Positions 51,911 through 60,793 of a stretch of DNA of 64,000 nt are shown one piece after another (the first letter of the stretch is position 1; each line of letters starts with the position of its first letter). The position numbers and the translations under genes were made by a program. The notes under the pieces were generated by a model. It made no database searches and had not been told where the DNA came from. It worked only from the letters and a program-made list of their open reading frames with translations. This DNA comes from Pseudomonadota bacterium (lineage in GTDB: Bacteria > Pseudomonadota > Gammaproteobacteria > Steroidobacterales > MnTg04), in NCBI GenBank assembly GCA_022560735.1, contig JADFSO010000003.1:1-64000 (forward strand), in the 5' to 3' direction.

Positions 51911-52031
51911 TCTGTGCTCTCCGTCGGCCCGGTTGCGCACACAAAGCTAATCCACCAGTATAGCACAAGCGTCTATATTTCTGGCTCCCAAACCCCGATT
52001 CCGGCCGCCGGACATGCGCCGGCTGACGAGT

Positions 52032-53780
52032 TCATCCATCGACCGCGACCCCCGCGGATTGCCGGCTGGCCAGTAAATCCTTTAACTCCGCTTTTTCATC
52101 TGCGCTGAGCTCGTTTTTGCGGGCAGTGTCCAGCAGCGTGTCCAGCCTGTTCGCAGCGGATTGCCGGCTCAATATGCTCAGGGTGTCGCGAAATTCGGCA
52201 ATCGCTTCTTCCTCATCCACCAGTGATTCTGCTGCGGCAAGCTTCATCAGGGCCGCAGACTGATCGTCATCGCGGTGTCTTTCCAGCAACATCGCGGTCG
52301 TGATGTCGGGGTTTTGCAAGGCATCCTCGAGTAGCATACGCAGAATCCGGCATCCTTCGCCGTCCATCTCCAGCAACCAGCCGGTATCGCCGGCATGCGC
52401 CGCCACCGCGGGATAACGCAGCAGGGTTGTCACGGCCTGGCGGACCAGATCACCCCGGCCGCTGCTGCGGCTACGCTGAGGGACCCGTTTCGGTCTGTCG
52501 CCGTCTTCCGCCAACTGGCGGGCCAGGCGATCGCCAGCGCCCGCAAGCTCCGCGACCTCGTTGGCGAGCAATTCCCTGAATGCGCCGGCCGGTATTTGCC
52601 TGAGCAGCGGCCTGGCGAGTTCGGCGAAGCGAGCCTTGCCATCCAGTTTGCTCATGTCCACCTGCTCGCCCAGGTGTCGTATCAGGTATTCGGACAGGGT
52701 TTCTGCCTGCGCCATGTAGCTTGCGAACGTCTCGGCGCCGCTTTCGCGAACCAGTGAGTCCGGGTCCTGGCCATCGGGCAGAAACAGGAACCGGAGCTGG
52801 TGGCCCCCGCCGGTCTGCGGCAGGGCGTTTTCGAGTGCTCGCCAGGCCGCGGCCCGACCGGCCCGGTCGCCATCGAAACAAAAAACGACTTCCTCGGAAG
52901 CCTGAAACAGGCGTCTCAGATGTGCGTTGGTCGTTGCCGTGCCCAGCGTCGCCACCGCATTGCAAATCCCGTGCTGGGCCAGGCCGACGACATCCATATA
53001 GCCTTCGACCACGATCAATCTGGCCAAATCCCGGTTTTCCTGGCGCGCTTCGTACAGGCCATACAACTCGCTTCCCTTGTGGAAAAGGCTGGTTTCCGGC
53101 GAGTTCAGGTACTTTGGCTCACCTTTGTCCAGCACCCGCCCGCCAAATCCTATGCAACGGCCGCGACTGTCGCGTATGGGGAACATGATGCGGTCGCGGA
53201 AACGGTCGTAGACCTTGTTTTGCTCTTTTTCAATCACCAGGCCGGCCAGTACCAGCCGCTCCCTTGCCTTGCCGTCGGTCCCCAGTTCCTTGAGCAATTC
53301 GTCCCAGGAATCGGCGGCGTACCCGATGCCGAAGCGGGCGGCTGTTTCGCCGCTGAGGCCTCTTTTTTTCAGATAAGCGACCGCGCGATCATTTGTCTTC
53401 AACTGCTGGCGAAAAAAATTCTCCGCGTCGGCGAGCAACGGGTACAGATCCGGGTCTCGGCGTGGCGCCGACGGGCCGCTTTCATGCGGCACTTCCATGC
53501 CCATGCTGGCGGCCAGCGTTTCCACGGCCTCGACAAACTCCAGCCGATCGTATTCCATGATGAAGCCCAGCGCGGTGCCGTGCGCGTTGCAGCCAAAGCA
53601 GTGGTAAAACTGCTTGGCCTGGCTCACGGTAAAAGACGGTGTTTTCTCATCGTGAAAAGGACAGCAAGCCTTGTACTCGCGACCCGCCTTTTTTAGCTGG
53701 ATGCGGGTGCCGATCAGGTCGACGATATCTGTCCGGCCGATCAGTTCATCAATGAATTGTTTTGGAATGCGGCCTGCCAT
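52032..53780 (-). CDS. dnaG: DNA primase
   Basis: 582 residues. Zinc-binding domain with C40, H43, C61 and C64 (CCPFHDEKTPSF ... HCFGCNAHG), RNA-polymerase domain with TOPRIM motifs VVEGYMDV and FCFDGDRAGR, and a divergent C-terminal helicase-binding domain. It makes RNA primers for replication and is recruited by DnaB. The gap to yqeY (98 bases) contains a terminator-like hairpin. Confidence 0.98.
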   Translation of the reverse strand: MAGRIPKQFIDELIGRTDIVDLIGTRIQLKKAGREYKACCPFHDEKTPSFTVSQAKQFYHCFGCNAHGTALGFIMEYDRLEFVEAVETLAASMGMEVPHESGPSAPRRDPDLYPLLADAENFFRQQLKTNDRAVAYLKKRGLSGETAARFGIGYAADSWDELLKELGTDGKARERLVLAGLVIEKEQNKVYDRFRDRIMFPIRDSRGRCIGFGGRVLDKGEPKYLNSPETSLFHKGSELYGLYEARQENRDLARLIVVEGYMDVVGLAQHGICNAVATLGTATTNAHLRRLFQASEEVVFCFDGDRAGRAAAWRALENALPQTGGGHQLRFLFLPDGQDPDSLVRESGAETFASYMAQAETLSEYLIRHLGEQVDMSKLDGKARFAELARPLLRQIPAGAFRELLANEVAELAGAGDRLARQLAEDGDRPKRVPQRSRSSGRGDLVRQAVTTLLRYPAVAAHAGDTGWLLEMDGEGCRILRMLLEDALQNPDITTAMLLERHRDDDQSAALMKLAAAESLVDEEEAIAEFRDTLSILSRQSAANRLDTLLDTARKNELSADEKAELKDLLASRQSAGVAVDG

Positions 53781-53795
53781 CTGAATCCCGAATGG

Positions 53796-53833
53796 AAAAA
53801 ACTGCTGCCGCCGCGGTGTTTCGGTCCGGCGGC
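53796..53833 (-). terminator. Terminator-like hairpin between yqeY and dnaG
   Basis: On the minus strand: stem GCCGCCG (53833-53827) / CGGCGGC (53813-53807) with a 13-base loop, then T6 (53801-53796) five bases after the stem. It would trim read-through from rpsU-yqeY into dnaG-rpoD, as the partial terminator after rpsU does in E. coli. The gap between stem and T-run makes it weak. Confidence 0.5.
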
Positions 53834-53878
53834 TCCATACTGAATATAGTCAACGACGACCGTAATCGCTGTTTCGGC

Positions 53879-54325
53879 TCAGCCGGCTAGAAGCGCGCGG
53901 ACCTGCGGGCTGACTTTTGCCATGTCTGCGCGACCGTGAGCGCGGGCTTTGATTTGCCCCATCACCTGCCCCATGTCCTTGATGTTGCTGGCTCCCGTTT
54001 CGCGAATGACTTCGTCGATCAAGGCGGCGAGTTCCGCCTCGCCGAGCGGCTCCGGAAGATAAGCTTTGAGGATCAGAATTTCCGATTCTTCCTTGGCAGC
54101 CAGCTCTTCGCGTTCCGCTTTCCTGTACAAATCGGCCGACTCGCGGCGCTGCTTGATCAGTTTCTCGGCCACGCCGATGATCTGCACTTCGTCCAGTTCG
54201 ATGCGCTCATCCACTTCTTTTTGCTGGATCGCCGCCAGCAACATGCGGATGGTCACCAGGCGTTCTTTTTCGCCACCCTTGAGGGCGGTCTTCATATCGT
54301 TCTCGATATCCGACCGTGATGGCAT
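53879..54325 (-). CDS. yqeY: GatB/YqeY-domain protein
   Basis: 148 residues of the YqeY family, related to the tail domain of the GatB amidotransferase subunit: TIRMLLAAIQQKEVDERIEL, KQRRESADLYRKAERE, ILKAYLPEPLGEAEL and MGQVMGQIKARAHGRADM. It may bind tRNA; the exact role is not settled. Lies 7 bases after rpsU, as in many proteobacteria. Confidence 0.92.
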   Translation of the reverse strand: MPSRSDIENDMKTALKGGEKERLVTIRMLLAAIQQKEVDERIELDEVQIIGVAEKLIKQRRESADLYRKAEREELAAKEESEILILKAYLPEPLGEAELAALIDEVIRETGASNIKDMGQVMGQIKARAHGRADMAKVSPQVRALLAG

Positions 54326-54332
54326 ATGGAGG

Positions 54333-54548
54333 TCAGTAAAGGCGTGTGCGGCGGGAGTTGTCCCTTGACAGGCGCTTCATGTGGCGCTTGACTGCCGCGG
54401 CTTTCTTGCGCTTGCGTTCCTGGGTCGGCTTCTCGTAATACTCGCGCCGGCGGAGCTCGGTGAGAATACCGGCTTTCTCGCAGGCACGCTTGAAACGGCG
54501 CAACGCGGCGTCAAAATATTCGTTCTCTTTAACTCGAACGCTGGGCAT
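54333..54548 (-). CDS. rpsU: 30S ribosomal protein bS21
   Basis: 71 residues, typical length: [20 protein letters not shown] and [20 protein letters not shown] are family signatures. A basic protein of the small-subunit platform needed for translation initiation. First gene of the operon; preceded by a sigma-70 promoter (54624-54652) and two overlapping hairpins (54581-54611). Confidence 0.98.
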   Translation of the reverse strand: MPSVRVKENEYFDAALRRFKRACEKAGILTELRRREYYEKPTQERKRKKAAAVKRHMKRLSRDNSRRTRLY

Positions 54549-54580
54549 CTAAATCACAACCTCTAAGCCAGTCCGGATTG

Positions 54581-54611
54581 CCGGGTCAAAAAATCCGGGC
54601 CTGACCCGGAT
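54581..54611 (-). promoter_or_regulatory. rpsU leader with two mutually exclusive hairpins (attenuator-like)
   Basis: Read on the minus strand: ATCCGGG (54611-54605) pairs with CCCGGAT (54599-54593), a seven-bp stem with loop TCAGG followed by six T, an intrinsic terminator shape. Alternatively CCGGGTCA (54609-54602) pairs perfectly with TGACCCGG (54588-54581) beyond the T-run, which would prevent the terminator. It begins about 13 bases after the predicted -10 box, so it lies in the 5' leader, 33 bases before rpsU. Confidence 0.65.
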
Positions 54612-54623
54612 GCAAGACGCGGA

Positions 54624-54652
54624 ATTCTAAACGCGGCCGTGTAGAATTGCAA
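54624..54652 (-). promoter_or_regulatory. Sigma-70 promoter of the rpsU operon
   Basis: On the minus strand: -35 TTGCAA (54652-54647), 17-base spacer, -10 TAGAAT (54629-54624). Transcription should start near 54617. The -35 box is itself palindromic, and TAGAAT also occurs on the plus strand (54642-54647), where it could serve the divergent tsaD gene. Confidence 0.7.
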
Positions 54653-54692
54653 AGATTCAGTTAGTTGAAAGGCTTTTTCCAGGGACCCTCCA

Positions 54693-55697
54693 ATGCGTGT
54701 ACTGGGTATAGAAACCTCCTGCGACGAAACCGGGGTCGCGGTTTACGACGGCGATCAGGGCCTGGTCGCAAATGCCCTTTACTCGCAGGCCGGTCTGCAC
54801 GCCCGATATGGCGGCGTGGTCCCGGAGCTGGCATCGCGCGATCATGTGAGAAAACTGACCCCGATGCTGCGCGAGATAACCGCGCAGGCGGGGGGCCGGA
54901 TAGATGGGATTGCCTATACGGCAGGGCCAGGGCTGGTTGGGGCGCTGATGGTCGGTGCGGCGGTCGCCCGGAGCCTGGCTTATGGATGGCAGGTGCCGGC
55001 GCTGGGGCTGCACCACATGGAAGGGCACTTGCTCGCGGCCATGCTGGAGCCGGACCCCCCGCAATTTCCCTTCGTTTCGCTGTTGGTGTCCGGCGGGCAT
55101 ACGCTGTTGGTCGATGTCCTTGGCCTGGGCGTCTATCGCGTACTGGGGGAAACACTCGACGATGCGGTTGGCGAGGCGTTTGACAAGACCGCCAAACTGC
55201 TCGGACTGCCTTATCCTGGCGGTCCGGCGCTGGCCAAACTGGCTGGTGCGGGGCGGTCTGGCCGCTTCGATTTGCCCCGGCCGATGCTGGATCGTCCGGG
55301 GCTGGATTTCAGTTTTTCAGGCCTGAAGACCGCGGCGATGCTGGCCTGGAACAAGTCCGATAAGAGCGCCGCCTCGCGGGCCGACCTGGCCTGTGCGTTT
55401 GAAGACGCTGCAATCGATACGCTGGTGAGGAAATCCCTGCGCGCGCTGCAGCAGACCGGTCGCACGACATTGGTGGTAGCCGGCGGCGTCGGCGCCAACC
55501 GGAAGCTGCGCAAAACACTGGCTGATGCGATCGGCGAGTGCGGCGGGCGGGTGCATTACCCCAGACCCGAATTTTGTACCGACAACGGATCGATGATCGC
55601 CTACGCGGGATACTTGCGGATGAAGGCCGGGGAGTCGGATTCGGGTGGGATATGCGTGCGTACGCGCTGGCCGCTGGACCAGCTCTCGCCGCCATGA
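54693..55697 (+). CDS. tsaD: tRNA N6-adenosine threonylcarbamoyltransferase
   Basis: 334 residues. ASKHA-fold motifs: [28 protein letters not shown] (metal-binding His), [28 protein letters not shown] and [13 protein letters not shown]. It transfers threonylcarbamoyl to A37 of ANN-decoding tRNAs with TsaB and TsaE. Divergent from rpsU, the usual arrangement in gammaproteobacteria. Confidence 0.97.
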   Translation: MRVLGIETSCDETGVAVYDGDQGLVANALYSQAGLHARYGGVVPELASRDHVRKLTPMLREITAQAGGRIDGIAYTAGPGLVGALMVGAAVARSLAYGWQVPALGLHHMEGHLLAAMLEPDPPQFPFVSLLVSGGHTLLVDVLGLGVYRVLGETLDDAVGEAFDKTAKLLGLPYPGGPALAKLAGAGRSGRFDLPRPMLDRPGLDFSFSGLKTAAMLAWNKSDKSAASRADLACAFEDAAIDTLVRKSLRALQQTGRTTLVVAGGVGANRKLRKTLADAIGECGGRVHYPRPEFCTDNGSMIAYAGYLRMKAGESDSGGICVRTRWPLDQLSPP

Positions 55698-55720
55698 AAC
55701 AACAGCACGGAGACGCCACA

Positions 55721-56083
55721 GTGGACAAAGTTTTTTTGCATGACCTGAGGGTCCAGACCACGATCGGGATATTCGATTGGGAGCGTCGCATCAGGCAAAC
55801 CATCGGTATCGACCTGGAAATGGCCAGCGATGTGCGCAAGGCGGCGGTAACTGACGAAATCGGCGATGCGCTGGATTACAAGAAAGTTGCCAAGCGCATA
55901 ATCGCCTTCGTCGAAGCCGCGGAGTTTCAACTGGTGGAATCGCTGGCCGAGGCGATCGCGAAAATCGTGACCGATGAATTTTCCGTGCCCTGGGTCCGCG
56001 TTTCCGTCAACAAGCAAGGGGCGGTCCGCGGTGCGGCCGGCGTCGGCATTATTATCGAGCGCGGGGAAGTTGCCGGTGGCTGA
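55721..56083 (+). CDS. folB: Dihydroneopterin aldolase
   Basis: 120 residues, the family's usual length. DKVFLHDLRVQTTIGIFDWE, LDYKKVAKRI, LVESLAEAIAKIV and the C-terminal VSVNKQGAVRGAAGVGI. It cleaves dihydroneopterin to 6-hydroxymethyl-dihydropterin in folate synthesis. GTG 55721 (GGAG eight bases upstream) fits the family start; ATG 55694, overlapping the tsaD stop, is an alternative with a poorer RBS. Confidence 0.93.
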   Translation: MDKVFLHDLRVQTTIGIFDWERRIRQTIGIDLEMASDVRKAAVTDEIGDALDYKKVAKRIIAFVEAAEFQLVESLAEAIAKIVTDEFSVPWVRVSVNKQGAVRGAAGVGIIIERGEVAGG

Positions 56084-56564
56084 GGCCTTCGTAGGCATCG
56101 GCAGCAATATCCAGCCGCAGCGGTTTCTGAGCGCCGGCATCGGTTTGCTGCGCGAGCGATTCGGCCCCCTGGAATTGTCGCCGGTCTATCGGAACTCGGC
56201 GGTGGGATTCGATGGCGACGATTTTTTTAACCTGGTGGCCGGTTTTTCCAGCACCCGGGAACCGCTGGACCTGGCGACCGAATTACGCATGATCGAAGAT
56301 CGCTGCCAGCGGGACCGCAGCCTACCCCGCTATGCCCCGAGAACACTGGATCTCGATTTGCTGCTCTATGGGGGCGCCGTGATTAGCGTTGCCGGCCTGG
56401 AACTTCCCCGCCCGGAACTTCTGCAACGATCCTATATCCTCAAGCCTATGGCCGATCTGCGGCCGGACATGCTGCACCCGGCCGGCAAACTGAGCTTTGC
56501 CGAATTGTGGCAACGCTTTGACGCCGCCAGCCATCCGCTGCACGAGGTCGCTATGGGGTTGTGA
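56076..56564 (+). CDS. folK: HPPK, 6-hydroxymethyl-dihydropterin pyrophosphokinase
   Basis: 162 residues. AFVGIGSNIQPQRFL at the N-terminus, VYRNSAVGFDGDDFFNLV, and the ATP/Mg site PRTLDLDLLLYG. It adds pyrophosphate to the FolB product. The start is GTG 56076, overlapping the folB stop by eight bases. Its 3' end overlaps the convergent SDR gene by 14 bases. Confidence 0.95.
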   Translation: MAEAFVGIGSNIQPQRFLSAGIGLLRERFGPLELSPVYRNSAVGFDGDDFFNLVAGFSSTREPLDLATELRMIEDRCQRDRSLPRYAPRTLDLDLLLYGGAVISVAGLELPRPELLQRSYILKPMADLRPDMLHPAGKLSFAELWQRFDAASHPLHEVAMGL

Positions 56565-57312
56565 GGCTGCGGCCGCCATCCACGGCGATAACCTGACCCG
56601 TGATATAGCCGGCGCGGGTCGCCAGGAAAACTGCGAGGCTGGCAATATCGCCGACGTCGCCGGTTCTGCCCATCGGGGTCTGCGCCAGGACCGCATTCTT
56701 CTGCTCGGCGGAAAAACCTTGCGCAGGCCATAAAATGGCGCCGGGCGCGATGCCGTTAACCCTGACTTCGGGGGCCAGGTCCAGGGCCAGCGAGCGGGTC
56801 AGCATCGACAGGCCGGCCTTGGCAATACAGTAAACCGAATATCCCGCCAGCGGTTTGCCGGCATGGATATCCAGGATGTTGAGAATCAGGCCGCCGGATT
56901 CCTGCAACAGCGGCAGCACCGCCTGGCTGAGAAAAAACGGCGCGCGGAGATTACCGTCGATCAGGCGATCCCAGTCGTCTTCACCGACCGAGCCAAAAGG
57001 CGTGGCAAAAAAATCGGCGGCGTTGTTGACCAGGACATCCAGCCGTCCGCCATGTTCCCTGACCTTTGCTGCGAGTTCCGCCGGGGCCAGCGGATCCTGC
57101 AGATCGGCGTGAATTGCCACGGCGGAGTCTGCCCGGTCGGCGTTCAGTTCCCTGGCCAAGTGCTGTGCCTGTTCCCTGGAATTGCGATAATGGACGAGCA
57201 CGCGGGCGCCCGCACGATGGCATTCGCGAACTATCGATGCGCCGATTCGCCTGGCGCCGCCGGTCACCAATACGGTTTTTTTCTCCAGCCCCGCTGGCGT
57301 GCTCTGATTCAT
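56551..57312 (-). CDS. Pteridine-reductase-like SDR
   Basis: 253 residues, short-chain dehydrogenase: VTGGARRIG, HYRNS (the NADPH-preferring HYxxS form of PTR1/FolM), NNAADFF, and YCIAK active site. The location against folB-folK supports a role in reducing dihydropteridines or dihydrofolate, like FolM. It is transcribed towards folK, so is not in the same operon. Confidence 0.83.
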   Translation of the reverse strand: MNQSTPAGLEKKTVLVTGGARRIGASIVRECHRAGARVLVHYRNSREQAQHLARELNADRADSAVAIHADLQDPLAPAELAAKVREHGGRLDVLVNNAADFFATPFGSVGEDDWDRLIDGNLRAPFFLSQAVLPLLQESGGLILNILDIHAGKPLAGYSVYCIAKAGLSMLTRSLALDLAPEVRVNGIAPGAILWPAQGFSAEQKNAVLAQTPMGRTGDVGDIASLAVFLATRAGYITGQVIAVDGGRSLTTP

Positions 57313-57442
57313 TCATTTTCGCCTGGTCGATGGTGCAAAGGTATCACTGCGGAATGGTCGCGTGGATGATTACAATACAACTCCCGGCTGTTTGCAGGCT
57401 ATGGCAACGAGGCTGGCCCATTCGACAGGCACAGGACGCTTT

Positions 57443-58627
57443 ATGAGCGCTGCAAGATTACCGGTCCCGGTGGCGGACGCACAGGTACTGAGCCAGGCTC
57501 TTTGCGCCGCGCTGCGCAAGGAAATCAGGGCCATCGGCGAGCTGAGCTTTGCCCGTTATATGGAAATCGCGTTGTATGAACCCGGGCTGGGTTATTACAG
57601 CGCCGGTAGCCGGAAATTTGGCGAGCATGGAGATTTTGTCACCGCGCCGGAAATTTCTCCGCTGTTTTCACGCTGTCTGGCCCGTCAGTGCGCGCAGGTG
57701 TTCGGCGCGATCGGCGACGGCGAGCAGCGAACCATACTCGAGCTGGGCGCTGGCAGCGGCGCAATGGCTGCCGATATCCTGGCCGAACTGTCAGCCATGG
57801 ATTGCCTGCCGGACCGTTATCTCATCCTGGAAGTCAGCGCAGACTTGCGCAATCGCCAGCAGGCCAGGCTGGCAGACGATATGCCCGGGTATTTCCCAAG
57901 CATCGAGTGGCTGGTGGATTTTCCCGCGATCCCGATTCATGGCTGCATCGTCGCCAATGAAGTGCTCGATGCGCTGCCGGTCGAGCGTTTTGTTATTGCG
58001 GATGGACGGCTGCAGCAAGTCATGGTCGGGCTGGAAGATGAGCTTTTTTGTTTGCGTTCCCGGGAAATGCCAGCGGAGCTGGCCAGCCAGTTGAGCGGTC
58101 GCCTGGCATTGCCGGTGGCGAATTATCCACCCGGCTATACCTCTGAGTTTTGCCCTGCGCTGGACCCGTGGGTCGCATCGATCGCGGCCTGCCTGGCCGA
58201 GGGGATGCTGCTGTTTACGGATTATGGCTTCAACCGCGCCGACTACTATCACCCGGATCGCGCCGGCGGAACGCTGATGTGCCACTACCGGCATCGTGCG
58301 CACGCCGAGGTTTTTTTCTGGCCGGGGTTGCAGGATATCACCGCCTGGGTCGAGTTTTCCGCGGTGGCCGAGGCGGCCGCGGACGGCGGGCTGGAACTGG
58401 CCGGCTTTACGACCCAGGCACACTGGCTGTTGTCGCTGGGTCTGGATGAACTGGTGGCGCAGTCGGTTGCCGGCGATCAGAAAGAGCAGCTGGAATTGGC
58501 GCAGCAGATAAAAACCCTTACCCTGCCCGGGGAAATGGGCGAACGGTTCAAGGCGATCGCGTTTACCCGCGGGCTGGATATCGCCCTGCGCGGGTTCGCG
58601 ATGCGCGATTTCAGCGATCGCCTGTGA
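57443..58627 (+). CDS. MidA/NDUFAF7-like SAM-dependent methyltransferase
   Basis: 394 residues. ALYEPGLGYYSAGSRKFGEH, then ISPLFSRCLARQ, motif I ILELGAGSGAMAADIL and YGFNRADYYHPDRAGGTLMC are the hallmarks of the family (DUF185). The mitochondrial member methylates an arginine of a complex I subunit; the bacterial target is unknown. ATG 57443 is preceded by AGGA; the upstream in-frame extension is not conserved. An NDUFA9-like gene is also in this window (61888). Confidence 0.9.
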   Translation: MSAARLPVPVADAQVLSQALCAALRKEIRAIGELSFARYMEIALYEPGLGYYSAGSRKFGEHGDFVTAPEISPLFSRCLARQCAQVFGAIGDGEQRTILELGAGSGAMAADILAELSAMDCLPDRYLILEVSADLRNRQQARLADDMPGYFPSIEWLVDFPAIPIHGCIVANEVLDALPVERFVIADGRLQQVMVGLEDELFCLRSREMPAELASQLSGRLALPVANYPPGYTSEFCPALDPWVASIAACLAEGMLLFTDYGFNRADYYHPDRAGGTLMCHYRHRAHAEVFFWPGLQDITAWVEFSAVAEAAADGGLELAGFTTQAHWLLSLGLDELVAQSVAGDQKEQLELAQQIKTLTLPGEMGERFKAIAFTRGLDIALRGFAMRDFSDRL

Positions 58628-58655
58628 ACCAGGCCGGCAAGAGGTAATTCAAGGG

Positions 58656-59456
58656 ATGGATTTACTGCACAGCTTTTGGCTGGCCCTGGTCCAGGGACTG
58701 ACCGAATTCCTGCCCATATCGAGTTCGGCCCACCTGATCCTGGCGCCGAGGTTGCTGGGCTGGTCCGATCAGGGGCTGGCCTTCGATGTCGCCCTTCACC
58801 TGGGTACCCTGTGCGCGGTGAGCTGGTATTTCCGTGACGACCTGGCGCGTATGACGCGCGCCTGGCTGGCGACATTTTCGGGTGGGGAAATAACGGCCGA
58901 TGGCCGGTTGGCATGGGGTGTTTTGCTCGGCACCATACCGGTCGGAATGGCGGGTCTTGCCATCGCCGCTTATGCCGACCAGCTTCGCGACCCGATGATT
59001 ATTGCGGGAGCGACTGCAGGTTTCGCTTTGCTGTTGTTGCTGGCCGATGTCACGAACAAACCTCGCCGGGATGAATACGGCATCGGTTTTCGGGAAATCA
59101 TGTTGATTGGCCTGGCCCAGGCGTTGGCGCTGATTCCCGGTGCTTCGAGGTCGGGGATCACGATTACCGCCGGGCTGGCGCTCGGCATGACCCGCGAGGC
59201 GGCTGCACGGTTTTCGTTCCTGCTGTCGATTCCGGTCATAGCCCTGGCCGTCGTGCTCGAATTGTGGGCGCTGCTGACACAGCCGGAGACGGTCGACTGG
59301 CCCGGGATGGTCATCGGCGTGCTGGTCGCTTTTTTTAGCGCCTACCTGACCATCCGCTGGTTCCTGTCGCTGCTCGAACGCATCGGGATGTTGCCTTTTG
59401 TCATCTACCGGTTGTTGCTGGCTGCCGTTATTTTTGGCGTCTTCTGGTCAGGCTGA
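58656..59456 (+). CDS. uppP: Undecaprenyl-diphosphate phosphatase
   Basis: 266 residues, about eight membrane helices. Active-site motifs QGLTEFLPISSSAHL and IPGASRSGITI are intact. It recycles the C55 lipid carrier for peptidoglycan and other wall polymers by removing one phosphate; overexpression of family members gives bacitracin resistance. Starts 28 bases after the methyltransferase gene. Confidence 0.97.
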   Translation: MDLLHSFWLALVQGLTEFLPISSSAHLILAPRLLGWSDQGLAFDVALHLGTLCAVSWYFRDDLARMTRAWLATFSGGEITADGRLAWGVLLGTIPVGMAGLAIAAYADQLRDPMIIAGATAGFALLLLLADVTNKPRRDEYGIGFREIMLIGLAQALALIPGASRSGITITAGLALGMTREAAARFSFLLSIPVIALAVVLELWALLTQPETVDWPGMVIGVLVAFFSAYLTIRWFLSLLERIGMLPFVIYRLLLAAVIFGVFWSG

Positions 59457-59458
59457 GG

Positions 59459-60697
59459 TCAGCGCGGCCCGGCGGCTTGCTTTTTTAACGCATCCGCTAT
59501 GGCCCGGCAACGCGCCGCCGACAGCCTGGCGCCGATTTCGTCTCCCTTCAGGCCATCGAGGTCCAGGGTGTCGGCCGCAATTCCGCCGCTCAGTTGTGCC
59601 ATGTTTCTGACCCGGTCGGCCTGGGGATAGGCCCGCTCGGTGTATCCCTTGCGGCCCCTGTAGTCGGCTTCACAGGCGGTCAGAAAATCCTCCAGCCTTT
59701 GTGGCCGGCGCCAGGCATCGGTCGCCTCGATCAATTTCAGTAAGGTGGCGGGGCGCAATTCCATGGCTCGATGACAGTGCCCATGCCACTGTGCGACCAG
59801 CCGGGCCAGCCCCTGGTAGGCATTCGGTATGCGCAGGCGGGCGCCCATTTCCAGGATCAGTTCCACACTGCGTTTTTCATGGCCGATGTGTCTTGGCAGC
59901 TCGTCCTTCGGCGTCGTCCCCTTGCCAAGGTCATGGACCAGGACGGCAAAGCGCACGACCGGATCGTCGCTGAGCCTGGCCGCAAGCTGCAGCGCCATCA
60001 TCATGTGCACGCCACAATCGATTTCCGGGTGCCATTTTGGATTTTGGGGAACGCCAAACAGCGCTTCCAGTTCCGGGAACAAGACCGCCAGCGCACCGCA
60101 ATCCCGCAGCACCTGGAAAAAAACCTGCGGGCGCGATTCCAGCAGGGCGGTATGCGTTTCCTGCCATATCCGTTCCGCCACCAGCGCGTCCGCCTCGCCG
60201 TCGGCGACCATGCCGCGCATCAGTTCCATGGTCTCTTCGGCGATCGTGAAGCCGGCATCCGCGAAGCGCGCCGCGAAGCGCGCGACCCGCAGCAGGCGAA
60301 CCGGGTCCTCTTTGAAGGCGGCAGAGACGTGGCGCAGTTTCTTTTTTTCCAGGTCTTCGCGCCCGCCACAGGGATCGATCAATTTCCCCTCGCTATCGAC
60401 CGCCATCGCGTTGATGGTCAGGTCCCTGCGCTGCAAATCCTGTGCCAGTGTTACCTCGGGTGACGCGTGAACCTTGAATCCCTTGTAGCCCGGCGCGGTT
60501 TTTCTTTCGGTCCTGGCCAGCGCGTATTCTTCACCGGTTTCGGGGTGAATAAAAACCGGGAATTCCCTGCCGACCTGGCGATAACCCAGGCGCAGCATTT
60601 CCTCGGGGGTTGCCTCGGTGACAACCCAGTCTTTTTCCCGTACCGGCAGCCCGAGGCAGCGGTCACGAACCGCTCCACCGACCAGATATATTTCCAT
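59459..60697 (-). CDS. cca: CCA-adding tRNA nucleotidyltransferase with HD domain
   Basis: 412 residues. Nucleotidyltransferase signature LVGGAVRDRCLGLPVREKDW, RRDLTINAMAVD, PVRLLRVARFAARF, and an HD domain (VHDLGKGTTP) as in the multifunctional gammaproteobacterial enzyme with added phosphatase/phosphodiesterase activity. It adds or repairs the 3' CCA of tRNAs. Converges on uppP with two bases between stops. Confidence 0.97.
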   Translation of the reverse strand: MEIYLVGGAVRDRCLGLPVREKDWVVTEATPEEMLRLGYRQVGREFPVFIHPETGEEYALARTERKTAPGYKGFKVHASPEVTLAQDLQRRDLTINAMAVDSEGKLIDPCGGREDLEKKKLRHVSAAFKEDPVRLLRVARFAARFADAGFTIAEETMELMRGMVADGEADALVAERIWQETHTALLESRPQVFFQVLRDCGALAVLFPELEALFGVPQNPKWHPEIDCGVHMMMALQLAARLSDDPVVRFAVLVHDLGKGTTPKDELPRHIGHEKRSVELILEMGARLRIPNAYQGLARLVAQWHGHCHRAMELRPATLLKLIEATDAWRRPQRLEDFLTACEADYRGRKGYTERAYPQADRVRNMAQLSGGIAADTLDLDGLKGDEIGARLSAARCRAIADALKKQAAGPR

Positions 60698-60793
60698 GCG
60701 GGAATATTAACCGAATGACCGCCTGGCGTTCGGCTACAGTACAATGTCAAGGGCATCGTTCGGTGCGCGGAACGACACTGGCCAGGGAAAAAT

